This document shows, piece by piece, positions 31,790-40,418 of a DNA stretch of 64,000 nt (position 1 is the first letter of the stretch; every line of letters starts with the position of its first letter). The position numbers and the translations under genes were made by a program. The notes below the pieces were generated by a model, which was given only the letters and a program-made list of their open reading frames with translations, searched no databases and was not told where the DNA came from. This DNA comes from Streptomyces corallincola (GTDB lineage: Bacteria > Actinomycetota > Actinomycetes > Streptomycetales > Streptomycetaceae), in contig NZ_JAHRXF010000003.1 in the NCBI RefSeq assembly GCF_019104725.1, forward strand, positions 62,001 through 126,000. Direction: 5' to 3'.

Positions 31790-32716
31790 GTGCTGGGTCC
31801 CGTGATTCTCGCCGCCTCGCGCAGCGACCGGATGCGACGCCTGATCTCGGCGGCACCGGTGACCAAGCAGGTCGTGGACCGCTTCATCCCCGGCGAGACC
31901 GTCACCGACATCGTGCCGATCGTCCGCGAGCTGACGGACCGGGGCCTGGAGCTGACGATGGACGTCGTCGGCGAGGACATCACCAACCCGGAGCAGGCCG
32001 CCGCCGCCCGCGACGCCTACCTCGCGCTGATCGCCCACCTCAAGGACCTGGAGCTCGGCGAGCGCGTCGAGATGAGCGTCAAGCTCTCCATGTTCGGCCA
32101 GGCGCTGATCAACGGCCACGAGCTGGCCCTCGCCAACGTCCGCCCGGTCGTCGAGGCCGCCGCCGCGATCGGCACCACGGTCACCCTGGACGCCGAGGAC
32201 CACACCACGCTGGACTCGATGTTCGCCATCCACGAGGAGCTGCGGAAGGACTTCCCGCAGACCGGCTGTGTCATCCAGGCCTACCTGTTCCGCACCGAGG
32301 CCGACGCCCGCCGCCTCGCCGCCGCGGGCAGCCGGGTGCGGATCGTGAAGGGCGCGTACAAGGAGCCCGCCGAGGTCGCGTACCAGCAGAAGCACGAGAT
32401 CGACAAGGCGTACGTGCGCGTCCTGCGGACGCTGATGGACGGCGAGGGGTACCCGATGGTCGGGTCCCACGACCCGCGCCTGATCGCCATCGCCCAGGAA
32501 CTCGCGCACCGCGCGGGCCGCAAGGCCGACGAGTACGAGTTCCAGATGCTGTACGGCATCCGCGGCGACGAGCACCTGCGGCTGGCCGCCGAGGGCCACC
32601 GGATGCGCGTCTACACCGCGTACGGCACCGACTGGTACGGATACTTCATGCGCCGTCTCGCGGAGAAGCCGGCCAACCTGCGCTTCTTCCTCCGCTCGAT
32701 GGTCAGCAAGGGCTGA
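31790..32716 (+). CDS. Proline dehydrogenase (monofunctional)
   Basis: A 308-residue FAD enzyme that oxidises L-proline to pyrroline-5-carboxylate, feeding electrons to the respiratory chain at the membrane. Barrel motifs visible are VEMSVKLSMFGQAL, TLDAEDHTTLDSMF, GCVIQAYLFRTEADA, VRIVKGAYKEP, and the end RRLAEKPANLRFFLRS with the two conserved arginines that bind proline. GTG at 31790 follows GGAGG (31779-31783) at 6 bp. pruA follows after 130 bp; together they degrade proline to glutamate. Confidence 0.95.
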   Translation: MLGPVILAASRSDRMRRLISAAPVTKQVVDRFIPGETVTDIVPIVRELTDRGLELTMDVVGEDITNPEQAAAARDAYLALIAHLKDLELGERVEMSVKLSMFGQALINGHELALANVRPVVEAAAAIGTTVTLDAEDHTTLDSMFAIHEELRKDFPQTGCVIQAYLFRTEADARRLAAAGSRVRIVKGAYKEPAEVAYQQKHEIDKAYVRVLRTLMDGEGYPMVGSHDPRLIAIAQELAHRAGRKADEYEFQMLYGIRGDEHLRLAAEGHRMRVYTAYGTDWYGYFMRRLAEKPANLRFFLRSMVSKG

Positions 32717-32846
32717 GCCCACCCGCCGGGGGCCGAGCCCCCTCGACCCGGCAGGGGCCGACCCGCCCCACCACCGGCACGGGCAGACCGCCCCCACCCG
32801 CTCGCGTGGCCCAACCACCCGCTCACGTATAGGAGTTACGGATCTC

Positions 32847-34478
32847 ATGGACGCTGTGACCCAGGTCCCCACCCCCGTCAACGAGCCGGTGCACGGCTAT
32901 GCCCCCGGCTCGCCCGAGCGCGCCCGCCTGGAGGCGAAGCTCAAGGAACTGGCCGAGAACCCGGCCGACCTGCCGATGACCATCGGCGGCGAGAAGCGGA
33001 TGGGCGGCGGCGAGCCGTTCCAGGTCGTGCAGCCGCACAACCACAAGGCCGTCCTCGGCACCCTGCGCAACGCCACCACCCAGGACGCGCAGGACGCCAT
33101 CGACGCGGCCCTCGCCGCCGCGCCCGCCTGGCGCGCGATGGCCTTCGACGACCGCGCCGCGATCATCCTGCGCGCCGCCGAACTGCTCTCCGGCCCCTGG
33201 CGCGAGACCATCGCCGCCTCCACCATGCTGGGCCAGTCCAAGACCGCCCAGCAGGCCGAGATCGACTCGCCCTGCGAGCTGGTGGACTTCTGGCGCTTCA
33301 ACGTCCACTACGCCCGGCAGATCCTCGCCGAGCAGCCCCCGGCCAACTCGCCGGGCGTGTGGAACCGCCTGGACCACCGCCCGCTGGAGGGCTTCGTCTA
33401 CGCGATCACCCCGTTCAACTTCTCGGCCATCGCGGCGAACCTGCCCACCGCCCCCGCCCTGATGGGCAACGTCGTGGTGTGGAAGCCGTCCCCGACGCAG
33501 ACGCACGCCGCCGTGCTGCTGATGGCGCTGCTGGAGGAGGCCGGGCTGCCCAAGGGCGTCATCAACCTGGTCACCGGCGACGGCATCGCCGTCTCCGAGG
33601 TCGCCCTCGCCCACCGGGACCTGGCCGGTATCCACTTCACCGGCTCCACGAAGACCTTCCAGTACCTGTGGAAGACGGTCGGCAACAACATCGAGAACTA
33701 CCGGTCCTACCCGCGTCTGGTCGGCGAGACCGGCGGCAAGGACTTCCTGGTCGCCCACCCGAGCGCCGACCGCGCCGCGCTGAAGACCGCGCTGACCCGC
33801 GGTTCCTTCGAGTACCAGGGCCAGAAGTGCAGCGCCACCTCCCGCGCCTACGTCCCCGCCTCGATCTGGAACTCCGGCTTCAAGGAGGAGTTCGCGGCCG
33901 AGGTGGACGGGCTGAGCATGGGTGACGTCACCGACCTGTCGCACTTCATCGGCGCCGTCATCGACGAGCGGGCCTTCGCCAAGAACAAGGCCGCCATCGA
34001 CCGCGCCGAGTCCGACCCGGCCTGCACCATCGTCGCCGGTGGCAGCTACGACGACTCGGTCGGCTACTTCGTCCGCCCGACCGTCATCGAGTGCTCCGAC
34101 CCGGAGAACGAGGTCTTCCGCACCGAGTACTTCGGCCCGATCCTCGCCGTGCACGTCTACGAGGACGACCAGTACGACGCGATGCTCGACCAGATGGAGT
34201 CCGTCTCGGACTACGCCCTCACCGGTGCCGTCGTCGCCAACGACCGTGCCGCGGCGGCCCACACGATGGAGAAGCTCCGCTACGCGGCGGGCAACTTCTA
34301 CATCAACGACAAGTCCACCGGCGCCGTCGTCGGCCAGCAGCCCTTCGGTGGCGGCCGTGCCTCCGGCACCAACGACAAGGCCGGTGCCCCGCAGAACCTC
34401 CTCCGCTGGACGCTGACCCGCGCCATCAAGGAGTCCCTGGTGCCGCCGACCGAGTACGGCTACCCGCACATGGGCTGA
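32847..34478 (+). CDS. pruA: L-glutamate gamma-semialdehyde dehydrogenase
   Basis: Oxidises glutamate semialdehyde (from P5C) to glutamate with NAD+. The 543-residue length and the segments VYAITPFNFSAIAANLPTAP, VVWKPSPTQTHAAVLLM, GIHFTGSTKTFQYLWK, RLVGETGGKDFLVAHPSAD (general-base Glu) and YQGQKCSATSRAYVP (catalytic Cys in GQKC) identify the P5C dehydrogenase branch of ALDHs. The C-terminal NDKSTGAVVGQQPFGGGRAS is also diagnostic. TAGGAGT lies upstream of the ATG. Partner of the preceding proline dehydrogenase. Confidence 0.97.
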   Translation: MDAVTQVPTPVNEPVHGYAPGSPERARLEAKLKELAENPADLPMTIGGEKRMGGGEPFQVVQPHNHKAVLGTLRNATTQDAQDAIDAALAAAPAWRAMAFDDRAAIILRAAELLSGPWRETIAASTMLGQSKTAQQAEIDSPCELVDFWRFNVHYARQILAEQPPANSPGVWNRLDHRPLEGFVYAITPFNFSAIAANLPTAPALMGNVVVWKPSPTQTHAAVLLMALLEEAGLPKGVINLVTGDGIAVSEVALAHRDLAGIHFTGSTKTFQYLWKTVGNNIENYRSYPRLVGETGGKDFLVAHPSADRAALKTALTRGSFEYQGQKCSATSRAYVPASIWNSGFKEEFAAEVDGLSMGDVTDLSHFIGAVIDERAFAKNKAAIDRAESDPACTIVAGGSYDDSVGYFVRPTVIECSDPENEVFRTEYFGPILAVHVYEDDQYDAMLDQMESVSDYALTGAVVANDRAAAAHTMEKLRYAAGNFYINDKSTGAVVGQQPFGGGRASGTNDKAGAPQNLLRWTLTRAIKESLVPPTEYGYPHMG

Positions 34479-34502
34479 CCCCGACCGGCGGGCCCACGAA
34501 CG

Positions 34503-34546
34503 ACGGGCCGGAACCCCGACGCACGAGCGGGGTTCCGGCCCGTTTT
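34503..34546 (+). terminator. Strong terminator after pruA
   Basis: Perfect 15-bp stem: ACGGGCCGGAACCCC (34503-34517) with GGGGTTCCGGCCCGT (34529-34543), then TTT (34544-34546). It ends the proline operon 24 bp after pruA. Confidence 0.9.
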
Positions 34547-34858
34547 CCATGCCCGGACGCCGGACGGGCGCACGGTGCCCGAACGCGTGTCGCACGGGCC
34601 GGTGGAGCGGCGGTGGAGAGGGCGTCTCAGATAGTAGGACGTCCGAGTAATGATGCAGACAGGCCGGGAAGGCTCCCTTAACGTGAAAGCAGCCGAGCGT
34701 CTCGCGGAATCCCGCGAGTGGCGGTCGTGAGCCGTGCCCTCTGACAGGCAACCCCTGTCGCGCCGGCCCGCCCGCCCCGGCCCCCAGGGGAGACCTCGTC
34801 CCCCTTTTTCCTCACACCTCACCGCCGTGCTCCGGTCTGCCGAAGGAGTCGAATTCTC
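34547..34858. other. Untranslated region upstream of the 43-aa microprotein
   Basis: 312 bp with base composition less GC-rich than its surroundings around 34625-34690. It holds a CTCGCGG/CCGCGAG hairpin (about 34710-34727), a weak GGGGA/TCCCC hairpin with a T-run near 34785-34813, and a 26-codon frame at 34650-34730 (MMQTGREGSLNV...) without a clear ribosome site. This may be a regulated 5' leader; I cannot assign it. Confidence 0.4.
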
Positions 34859-34990
34859 ATGGCCGAGACGACCGTCCGACGCCGCGCCCGCCACGCCTCC
34901 CGCGTGAGCGAGTCCGACCGCAAGAACGCCGCCGCCGCCCTCCAGCGAGCCCTCGACCGCCGCGACAACGGCGGCGAGACCGGCCACTGA
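34859..34990 (+). CDS. 43-residue basic microprotein
   Basis: ATG at 34859 with a perfect AAGGAG (34843-34848) opens 43 codons ending at TGA 34988-34990. The product starts MAETTVRRRARHASRVSES, strongly basic in its first half, then an amphipathic helix-like stretch (RKNAAAALQRALDRRD) and a GGETGH tail. No membrane helix and no cysteines. I do not recognise the family; the ribosome site and codon pattern make it a credible gene. It lies 171 bp before leuB, which appears to have its own promoter. Confidence 0.6.
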   Translation: MAETTVRRRARHASRVSESDRKNAAAALQRALDRRDNGGETGH

Positions 34991-35125
34991 GCCACTGCCG
35001 TCCGGCACATCCCGGCCCGCCGCACCCCCGCGCTCCGCGCCTCGGGTCCGGCGGGCCGCCGTGCCACCCGGGCCCGACCCGGCCGGGTTCCGCGGACGAC
35101 GGGTGGTCCGCATCGTGGACATGTG

Positions 35126-35154
35126 GTGTCAGCCAATGGGACGCGGAGTAGGGT
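35126..35154 (+). promoter_or_regulatory. Candidate leuB promoter (leaderless)
   Basis: GTGTCA (35126-35131), a 17-bp spacer and the -10-like TAGGGT (35149-35154), 7 bp before the leuB ATG. That distance would place the transcription start at or next to the start codon, which fits the absence of a ribosome site. Confidence 0.4.
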
Positions 35155-35161
35155 GCCGGGC

Positions 35162-36205
35162 ATGGCTCGCAGCATCAATCTCGCAGTGATTCCCGGTGAC
35201 GGCATCGGCCGAGAGGTCGTGGCCGAGGGGCTCAAGGTTCTCTCGGCCGTCCTGCCGCAGGACGTGAAGCTGGAGACCAGGGAGTACGACTTCGGGGCCC
35301 GGCGCTACCACGCGACCGGTGACACCCTCACCGACGCGGACCTGGACGCGCTCAAGCGGCACGACGCGATCCTGCTCGGTGCCATCGGGGACCCGTCGGT
35401 GCCGTCCGGGGTGCTGGAGCGCGGGTTCCTGCTGAAGCTCCGGTTCGCCTTCGACCACCACGTCAACCTGCGGCCCTCCAAGCTGCTCCCCGGTGTCGCC
35501 AGCCCGCTGGCCGGGCAGCCGGAGATCGACTTCGTCGTGGTCCGCGAGGGCACCGAGGGGCCGTACACCGGCAACGGCGGCACCATCCGCAAGGGCACCG
35601 AGCACGAGGTCGCCACCGAGGTCTCGGTGAACACGGCGTACGGCGTCGAGCGTGTCGTCCGCGACGCCTTCGCCCGTGCCCAGGCCCGGCCCCGGAAGAA
35701 GCTCACGCTGGTCCACAAGAACAACGTGCTGACCTTCGCCGGACACCTGTGGACGGACATCTTCCAGAAGGTCGCCGCCGAGTACCCGGACGTCACCACG
35801 GACTACCTGCACGTGGACGCGGCGACCATCTTCCTGGTCACCCAGCCCGAGCGGTTCGACGTGATCGTCACCGACAACCTGTTCGGCGACATCATCACCG
35901 ACCTCGCCGCGGCCGTCTCCGGCGGCATCGGCGTCGCGGCCTCCGGGAACATCAACCCCGCCCGCGACTACCCGTCCATGTTCGAGCCGGTGCACGGCTC
36001 CGCCCCGGACATCGCGGGCCAGGGCAAGGCCGACCCCACCGCCACGGTGCTCTCGGTCGCCCTGCTGCTGCGCCACCTCGGCCACGAGGCCGAGGCCGAC
36101 CGCATCGACGCGGCCGTCGCCGCCGACCTCGCCGCCCGCGGCGACGGCCCGGTCCGCGGTACCGCCGAGATCGGCGACGCGCTCGCGGTACGCGTAGCCG
36201 GCTGA
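35162..36205 (+). CDS. leuB: 3-isopropylmalate dehydrogenase
   Basis: A 347-residue NAD-dependent beta-decarboxylating dehydrogenase for leucine synthesis, and for the methylmalate step of the citramalate route. Motifs: [18 protein letters not shown], the [13 protein letters not shown] substrate loop, [14 protein letters not shown], the metal aspartates in [20 protein letters not shown], and [20 protein letters not shown]. The ATG at 35162 gives the usual actinobacterial length; an in-frame start at 35123 has no support. Regulators are unknown. ilvE follows on the same strand after 243 bp and a terminator. Confidence 0.96.
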   Translation: MARSINLAVIPGDGIGREVVAEGLKVLSAVLPQDVKLETREYDFGARRYHATGDTLTDADLDALKRHDAILLGAIGDPSVPSGVLERGFLLKLRFAFDHHVNLRPSKLLPGVASPLAGQPEIDFVVVREGTEGPYTGNGGTIRKGTEHEVATEVSVNTAYGVERVVRDAFARAQARPRKKLTLVHKNNVLTFAGHLWTDIFQKVAAEYPDVTTDYLHVDAATIFLVTQPERFDVIVTDNLFGDIITDLAAAVSGGIGVAASGNINPARDYPSMFEPVHGSAPDIAGQGKADPTATVLSVALLLRHLGHEAEADRIDAAVAADLAARGDGPVRGTAEIGDALAVRVAG

Positions 36206-36219
36206 CCCGCCGCCACACC

Positions 36220-36248
36220 GCCGCCGGGTCGCCACCGCGCCCGGCGGC
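36220..36248 (+). terminator. Terminator after leuB
   Basis: Perfect 9-bp stem GCCGCCGGG (36220-36228) with CCCGGCGGC (36240-36248), followed by TTT, 14 bp after the leuB stop. Confidence 0.7.
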
Positions 36249-36448
36249 TTTCCCATGCCGTCGCCGGGTGTCACCATCAGACCTCGGGCCGCATTCACCC
36301 CGATTCCTACCGGTCGCCTGCCGCGCGCGATAATCGAACGCGGAGCCGCGCCGAGGGAACGCCCGGACGTCCACGCACCGCACCGGCGGAGCCGGACCCG
36401 CCGGACGTGAGCGCGGCCCGTCACTACAACCGGTGAAGGAACACACCC

Positions 36449-37558
36449 ATGACGACGACGCCGACGACGCCGACGACGCCCACGATCGAGCTCAAGCCCT
36501 CCGCCCACCCGCTCGCCGCCGCCGAGCGCGAGGCGATCCTGGCGAGCCCCGGCTTCGGCCGCCACTTCACCGACCACATGGTGACCATCAAGTGGACCGA
36601 GGGCCGCGGCTGGCACGACGGACAGCTCGTCCCGTACGCGCCGATCCCGCTCGACCCGGCCACGCAGGTCCTGCACTACGCGCAGGAGATCTTCGAGGGC
36701 CTCAAGGCGTACCGCGGGCCCGACGGCTCGGTCGCCACCTTCCGCCCGGACCGCAACGCCCTGCGCTTCCAGCGCTCCGCCAAGCGGCTCGCCATGCCCG
36801 AGCTGCCGGTGGAGACGTTCATCGAGGCGTGCGACGCGCTCGTCCGGCAGGACCGGGACTGGGTGCCCGCGCACGGCGGCGAGGAGTCGCTCTACCTGCG
36901 CCCCTTCATGATCGCCACCGAGGTCGGCCTCGGTGTCCGGCCCGCCAACGAGTACCTGTTCCTGGTCATCGCCTCCCCGGCCGGGGCGTACTTCCCCGGC
37001 GGGGTCAAGCCGGTCTCCATCTGGGTCTCCGAGGACCGGGTCCGCGCCGTCCCCGGCGGCATGGGCGACGCCAAGACCGGCGGCAACTACGCGGCCTCCC
37101 TGCTCGCGCAGGCCGAGGCCGCCGCCAAGGGCTGCGACCAGGTCTGCTACCTCGACGCGGTCGAGCACCGCTGGGTCGAGGAACTCGGCGGCATGAACCT
37201 GTACTTCGTGTACGGCGACCGGATCGTCACCCCCACCCTCACCGGCTCCATCCTGGAGGGCGTCACCCGCGACTCCCTGCTCACCGTCGCCCGTGACCTC
37301 GGCTACACCTCCGAGGAGGGCCGGGTCTCCGTGGACCAGTGGCAGCGCGACGCGGAGAACGGCACCCTCACCGAGGTCTTCGCCTGCGGCACCGCCGCCG
37401 TCATCACCCCGGTCGGCACGGTCAAGCGTTCCGGCGCCGCGTGGCAGTTCGGCGGCGGCGAACCCGGCGAGGTCACCCTCCGGCTCCGCCAGGCCCTCCT
37501 GGACATCCAGCGCGGCACCGCCGAGGACACCCACGGCTGGATGCACGAGCTGGCCTGA
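36449..37558 (+). CDS. ilvE: Branched-chain amino acid aminotransferase
   Basis: A fold-type IV PLP aminotransferase of 369 residues that makes Leu, Ile and Val from their 2-oxo acids and glutamate. The PLP lysine is K209 in [29 protein letters not shown] and [14 protein letters not shown] are substrate-side motifs, and [17 protein letters not shown] is the conserved PLP-phosphate region. An N-terminal [12 protein letters not shown] run comes from a short ACGCCGACG-type repeat. ATG follows GAAGGA. A perfect hairpin follows the gene. Confidence 0.97.
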   Translation: MTTTPTTPTTPTIELKPSAHPLAAAEREAILASPGFGRHFTDHMVTIKWTEGRGWHDGQLVPYAPIPLDPATQVLHYAQEIFEGLKAYRGPDGSVATFRPDRNALRFQRSAKRLAMPELPVETFIEACDALVRQDRDWVPAHGGEESLYLRPFMIATEVGLGVRPANEYLFLVIASPAGAYFPGGVKPVSIWVSEDRVRAVPGGMGDAKTGGNYAASLLAQAEAAAKGCDQVCYLDAVEHRWVEELGGMNLYFVYGDRIVTPTLTGSILEGVTRDSLLTVARDLGYTSEEGRVSVDQWQRDAENGTLTEVFACGTAAVITPVGTVKRSGAAWQFGGGEPGEVTLRLRQALLDIQRGTAEDTHGWMHELA

Positions 37559-37603
37559 CCCCCCGGCCGCACCGGCCCTCCCCTCCGGCTGAAGCACCCC
37601 CGA

Positions 37604-37634
37604 GCCGCCCCGGACCTCCCTCGTCCGGGGCGGC
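37604..37634 (+). terminator. Terminator after ilvE
   Basis: Perfect 11-bp stem GCCGCCCCGGA (37604-37614) with TCCGGGGCGGC (37624-37634), 45 bp after the stop. No T-run. Confidence 0.75.
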
Positions 37635-37719
37635 CCCCGCGCGCCGCTCGCCGGTGGTCCCGGCACCGCCGAGCGGACCGCATCCTGAGACAAACGGTCC
37701 ACCGCCGCTCCCGCTGTGC

Positions 37720-37725
37720 CAGACT
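37720..37725 (+). promoter_or_regulatory. -10-like element of the cimA leader
   Basis: CAGACT, preceded by TGTGC, ends 6 bp before the GTG at 37732. This spacing would make the leader transcript start at that GTG (leaderless). No good -35 is visible, so confidence is low. Confidence 0.35.
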
Positions 37726-37731
37726 GGCCAC

Positions 37732-37782
37732 GTGCCCTCGTTCGCCATGATTATCGGCAGCAGGCGCGCCGGTCCGCAGTGA
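37732..37782 (+). CDS. cimA attenuator leader peptide with tandem Ile codons
   Basis: Sixteen codons from GTG 37732: MPSFAMIIGSRRAGPQ, or eleven from ATG 37747. Two adjacent isoleucine codons (ATT ATC, 37750-37755) are the only branched-chain codons. The stop is followed within 6 bp by a set of mutually exclusive hairpins ending in a T-run. This is the arrangement expected for isoleucine-controlled attenuation of the downstream citramalate synthase. Confidence 0.8.
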   Translation: MPSFAMIIGSRRAGPQ

Positions 37783-37788
37783 CCATCC

Positions 37789-37863
37789 CGCACGACCAGG
37801 TGCGAGTGGACACCGTCGTCCTCGACCCGCGCGCAGACCTCTCGCACCCGCGAGGGGTTTTTT
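37789..37863 (+). terminator. cimA attenuator: antiterminator and T-run terminator
   Basis: Terminator: CCTCTCGC (37838-37845) with GCGAGGGG (37850-37857), one G-U pair, then six T (37858-37863). Antiterminator: GGTGCGAG (37799-37806) is a perfect 8-base complement of CTCGCACC (37841-37848), which overlaps the terminator's 5' arm. A local hairpin CGCAC/GTGCG (37789-37804) would sequester the antiterminator strand. The three structures exclude one another in the classic attenuation order. Confidence 0.8.
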
Positions 37864-37973
37864 CGTTTTCCGGCCCACCCACACCCGGGAACGGCGGCGC
37901 GACGGAGGCCAGGGGACGGTGGAGCCGGTCCATCCGGTATGACCGAAGCAGTGACCATCAGGAGCCTTGAGAC

Positions 37974-39584
37974 ATGACCGAGACGGCAACCAACGAGCTG
38001 GACGACTCGTTCCACGTCTTCGACACCACGCTGCGCGACGGGGCGCAGCGCGAGGGCATCAACCTCACCGTCGCGGACAAGCTCGCCATCGCACGGCACC
38101 TGGACGACTTCGGCGTCGGCTTCATCGAGGGCGGCTGGCCGGGCGCCAACCCGCGGGACACCGAGTTCTTCGCCCGCGCCCGCCAGGAGATCCGCTTCAC
38201 CCACGCCCAGCTCGTCGCGTTCGGCGCCACCCGCCGCGCCGGCGCCCGCGCCGCCGAGGACCCGCAGGTCAAGGCGCTGCTCGACTCCGGCGCCGAGGTG
38301 ATCACCCTGGTCGCCAAGTCGCACGACCGGCATGTGGAGCTCGCCCTGCGCACCACCCTGGACGAGAACCTGGAGATGGTCCGCGACACCGTCTCCCACC
38401 TGCGGGAACAGGGCCGCCGGGTGTTCGTGGACTGCGAGCACTTCTTCGACGGCTACCGCGCCAACCCCGCGTACGCGAAGTCCGTCGTCCGGACCGCCGC
38501 CGAGGCGGGCGCCGACGTCGTCATCCTCTGCGACACCAACGGCGGGATGCTCCCCGCCCAGATCCACGCCGTCGTCGCCACCGTCCTCGCCGACACCGGC
38601 GCCCGGCTCGGCATCCACGCCCAGGACGACACCGGCTGCGCGGTCGCCAACACCCTCGCCGCCGTGGACGCGGGCGCCACGCACGTGCAGTGCACCGCCA
38701 ACGGCTACGGCGAGCGGGTCGGCAACGCCAACCTGTTCCCGGTGGTCGCCGCGCTGGAGCTGAAGTACGGCAAGAAGGTGCTGCCCGACGGGCGGCTGCG
38801 CGAGATGACCCGTACGTCGCACGCCATCGCCGAGGTCGTCAACCTGACGCCCTCCACCCATCAGCCGTACGTGGGTGTCTCCGCGTTCGCCCACAAGGCG
38901 GGGCTGCACGCCTCCGCGATCAAGGTGGACCCCGACCTCTACCAGCACATCGACCCCGAGCGGGTCGGCAACACCATGCGGATGCTCGTCTCCGACATGG
39001 CCGGACGCGCCTCGATCGAGCTGAAGGGCAAGGAACTCGGCATTGACCTCGGCGGCGACCGGGAACTGGTCGGCCGGGTGGTCGAGCGGGTCAAGGAACG
39101 CGAGCTGAAGGGCTACACCTACGAGGCCGCCGACGCCTCCTTCGAGCTGCTGCTGCGCGCCGAGGCGGAGGGGCGCCCGCTGAAGTACTTCGACGTGGAG
39201 TCCTGGCGGGCCATCGTGGAGGACCGGCCCGACGGGACCCACGCCAACGAGGCCACGGTCAAGCTGTGGGCCAAGAGCGAGCGGATCGTCGCCACCGCCG
39301 AGGGCAACGGGCCGGTCAACGCGCTGGACCGGGCGCTGCGGGTGGCCCTGGAGAAGATCTACCCGCAGCTCGCCAAGCTCGGCCTCGTCGATTACAAGGT
39401 GCGCATCCTGGAGGGCGTCCACGGCACCTCGTCCACCACACGGGTACTGATCTCCACCTCCGACGGGTCGGGGGAGTGGGCCACCGTCGGCGTCGCCGAG
39501 AACGTCATCGCCGCGTCCTGGCAGGCGCTGGAGGACGCGTACACCTACGGGCTGCTGCGGGCCGGGGTGGACCCCGCCGCGTAG
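37974..39584 (+). CDS. cimA: (R)-citramalate synthase
   Basis: A 536-residue enzyme of the LeuA/CimA family that condenses pyruvate with acetyl-CoA to citramalate, an entry to 2-oxobutyrate and isoleucine that bypasses threonine deaminase. It shows HVFDTTLRDGAQREGINLTV (metal Asp, catalytic Arg), IEGGWPGANPRDTEFF, CDTNGGMLPAQIHAV, the metal HAQDDTGCAVANTLA region, and the C-terminal LeuA dimer regulatory domain (about 420-530). The GINLTVADKLAIARHLDDFG pattern and length favour the CimA branch over 2-isopropylmalate synthase. The Ile-Ile leader peptide independently supports an isoleucine role. Many databases call such proteins 2-isopropylmalate synthase. Confidence 0.92.
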   Translation: MTETATNELDDSFHVFDTTLRDGAQREGINLTVADKLAIARHLDDFGVGFIEGGWPGANPRDTEFFARARQEIRFTHAQLVAFGATRRAGARAAEDPQVKALLDSGAEVITLVAKSHDRHVELALRTTLDENLEMVRDTVSHLREQGRRVFVDCEHFFDGYRANPAYAKSVVRTAAEAGADVVILCDTNGGMLPAQIHAVVATVLADTGARLGIHAQDDTGCAVANTLAAVDAGATHVQCTANGYGERVGNANLFPVVAALELKYGKKVLPDGRLREMTRTSHAIAEVVNLTPSTHQPYVGVSAFAHKAGLHASAIKVDPDLYQHIDPERVGNTMRMLVSDMAGRASIELKGKELGIDLGGDRELVGRVVERVKERELKGYTYEAADASFELLLRAEAEGRPLKYFDVESWRAIVEDRPDGTHANEATVKLWAKSERIVATAEGNGPVNALDRALRVALEKIYPQLAKLGLVDYKVRILEGVHGTSSTTRVLISTSDGSGEWATVGVAENVIAASWQALEDAYTYGLLRAGVDPAA

Positions 39585-39609
39585 GCGTGCGCGCCGGGCG
39601 CCCGGCCGC

Positions 39610-40242
39610 TCAGGGCGCCCGCCACACGTTGTCGTACGCGTCCTGCTCGATCTGGCGGCGCTGGCGGACCGCCTCCAGCTCGGTCAGCGCGTCGCCCACC
39701 GACGCGAGGACGGTCTCCACCGCGTCCGTGTCCTCACCCGCGGGCGGGTCGGTGCGCTCGGACGGGGGCGCGTCCTCGATGCCGAGCGCCCCCGCGAGGG
39801 CGACCAGCACCGGGTCGTGCGCGTTCCAGCGCTCCGTGGCGTGCAGCCGGGCGGGGGTACGGGGCGTCTCCGGGCGGGCGTCCGGGTCGCCGCGGTGGAA
39901 CAGGCGGCGGAACGACAGGGGCGCGGGGCGGTCCTCCTGCGCGGCGAGCGCCCCCGCGTAGACGGCGGCCAGGCCGCTGCCCCTGCGCCACAGCCACTCC
40001 TCGACGTTCTCGTACGGGGGCTCCGTGCGCAGCTCGGCGGCGGCCTTGTCCAGCAGTTCGTCCCCCGTGGAGGGTCTCAGGGGGGCCGGTACGATCAGTT
40101 CGGCGTCCAGGGTGAGGGTGCGTGCCTCCAACAGGTCGATCAGTTCCGCACCGGCCAGCGCGAGGGACAGGTCCCCCTGCTGCACGGGGTGCGTGGACGG
40201 TATTTCCAGGGCGACGATCAGCAGATCCTGTGCGGTGCTCAT
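39610..40242 (-). CDS. GPP34/GOLPH3-like protein
   Basis: A 210-residue protein resembling bacterial GPP34 (GOLPH3/VPS74 fold) proteins: MSTAQDLLIVALEIPSTH, QGDLSLALAGAELIDLLEA, LTLDAELIVP and a helical C-terminal half. Eukaryotic members bind phosphatidylinositol-4-phosphate on the Golgi; the bacterial role is unknown, and Streptomyces genomes carry several copies. ATG at 40242 follows a GGGGGG tract; an upstream in-frame ATG at 40368 is rejected because the added residues are low-complexity. It lies 176 bp downstream of the GH30 gene on the same strand, beyond a hairpin. Confidence 0.8.
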   Translation of the reverse strand: MSTAQDLLIVALEIPSTHPVQQGDLSLALAGAELIDLLEARTLTLDAELIVPAPLRPSTGDELLDKAAAELRTEPPYENVEEWLWRRGSGLAAVYAGALAAQEDRPAPLSFRRLFHRGDPDARPETPRTPARLHATERWNAHDPVLVALAGALGIEDAPPSERTDPPAGEDTDAVETVLASVGDALTELEAVRQRRQIEQDAYDNVWRAP

Positions 40243-40363
40243 CCCCCCACGATGAGGCGTCCGGCGTTCCCGCGCCCTGTTTTCCACCCACTCGCCCGAA
40301 ACTTTCGGCCACATCCGCCCCGCCCGGACGCTCCGCCCCCCTCGCCCCCACAGCCCGAGGAGA

Positions 40364-40398
40364 CCCACCGCCCCCCCCCGGTCGGGGAGGGCGGTGGG
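40364..40398 (-). terminator. Terminator after the GH30 gene
   Basis: Perfect 10-bp stem CCCACCGCCC (40364-40373) with GGGCGGTGGG (40389-40398), 20 bp beyond the GH30 stop in the direction of minus-strand transcription. Confidence 0.65.
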
Positions 40399-40418
40399 CC
40401 GCCGGGGTCAGCGCGGGG

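Noticed and set aside
34650-34730. 26-codon ORF upstream of the 43-aa microprotein as a gene or leader peptide
   Set aside because: No clear ribosome site, no run of regulatory amino acid codons and no strong terminator directly after it; recorded only as a possibility in the intergenic entry.
37720-37725. Full -35/-10 promoter for cimA
   Set aside because: Only a -10-like element was found; no -35 at 16-19 bp upstream, so a complete promoter is not claimed.
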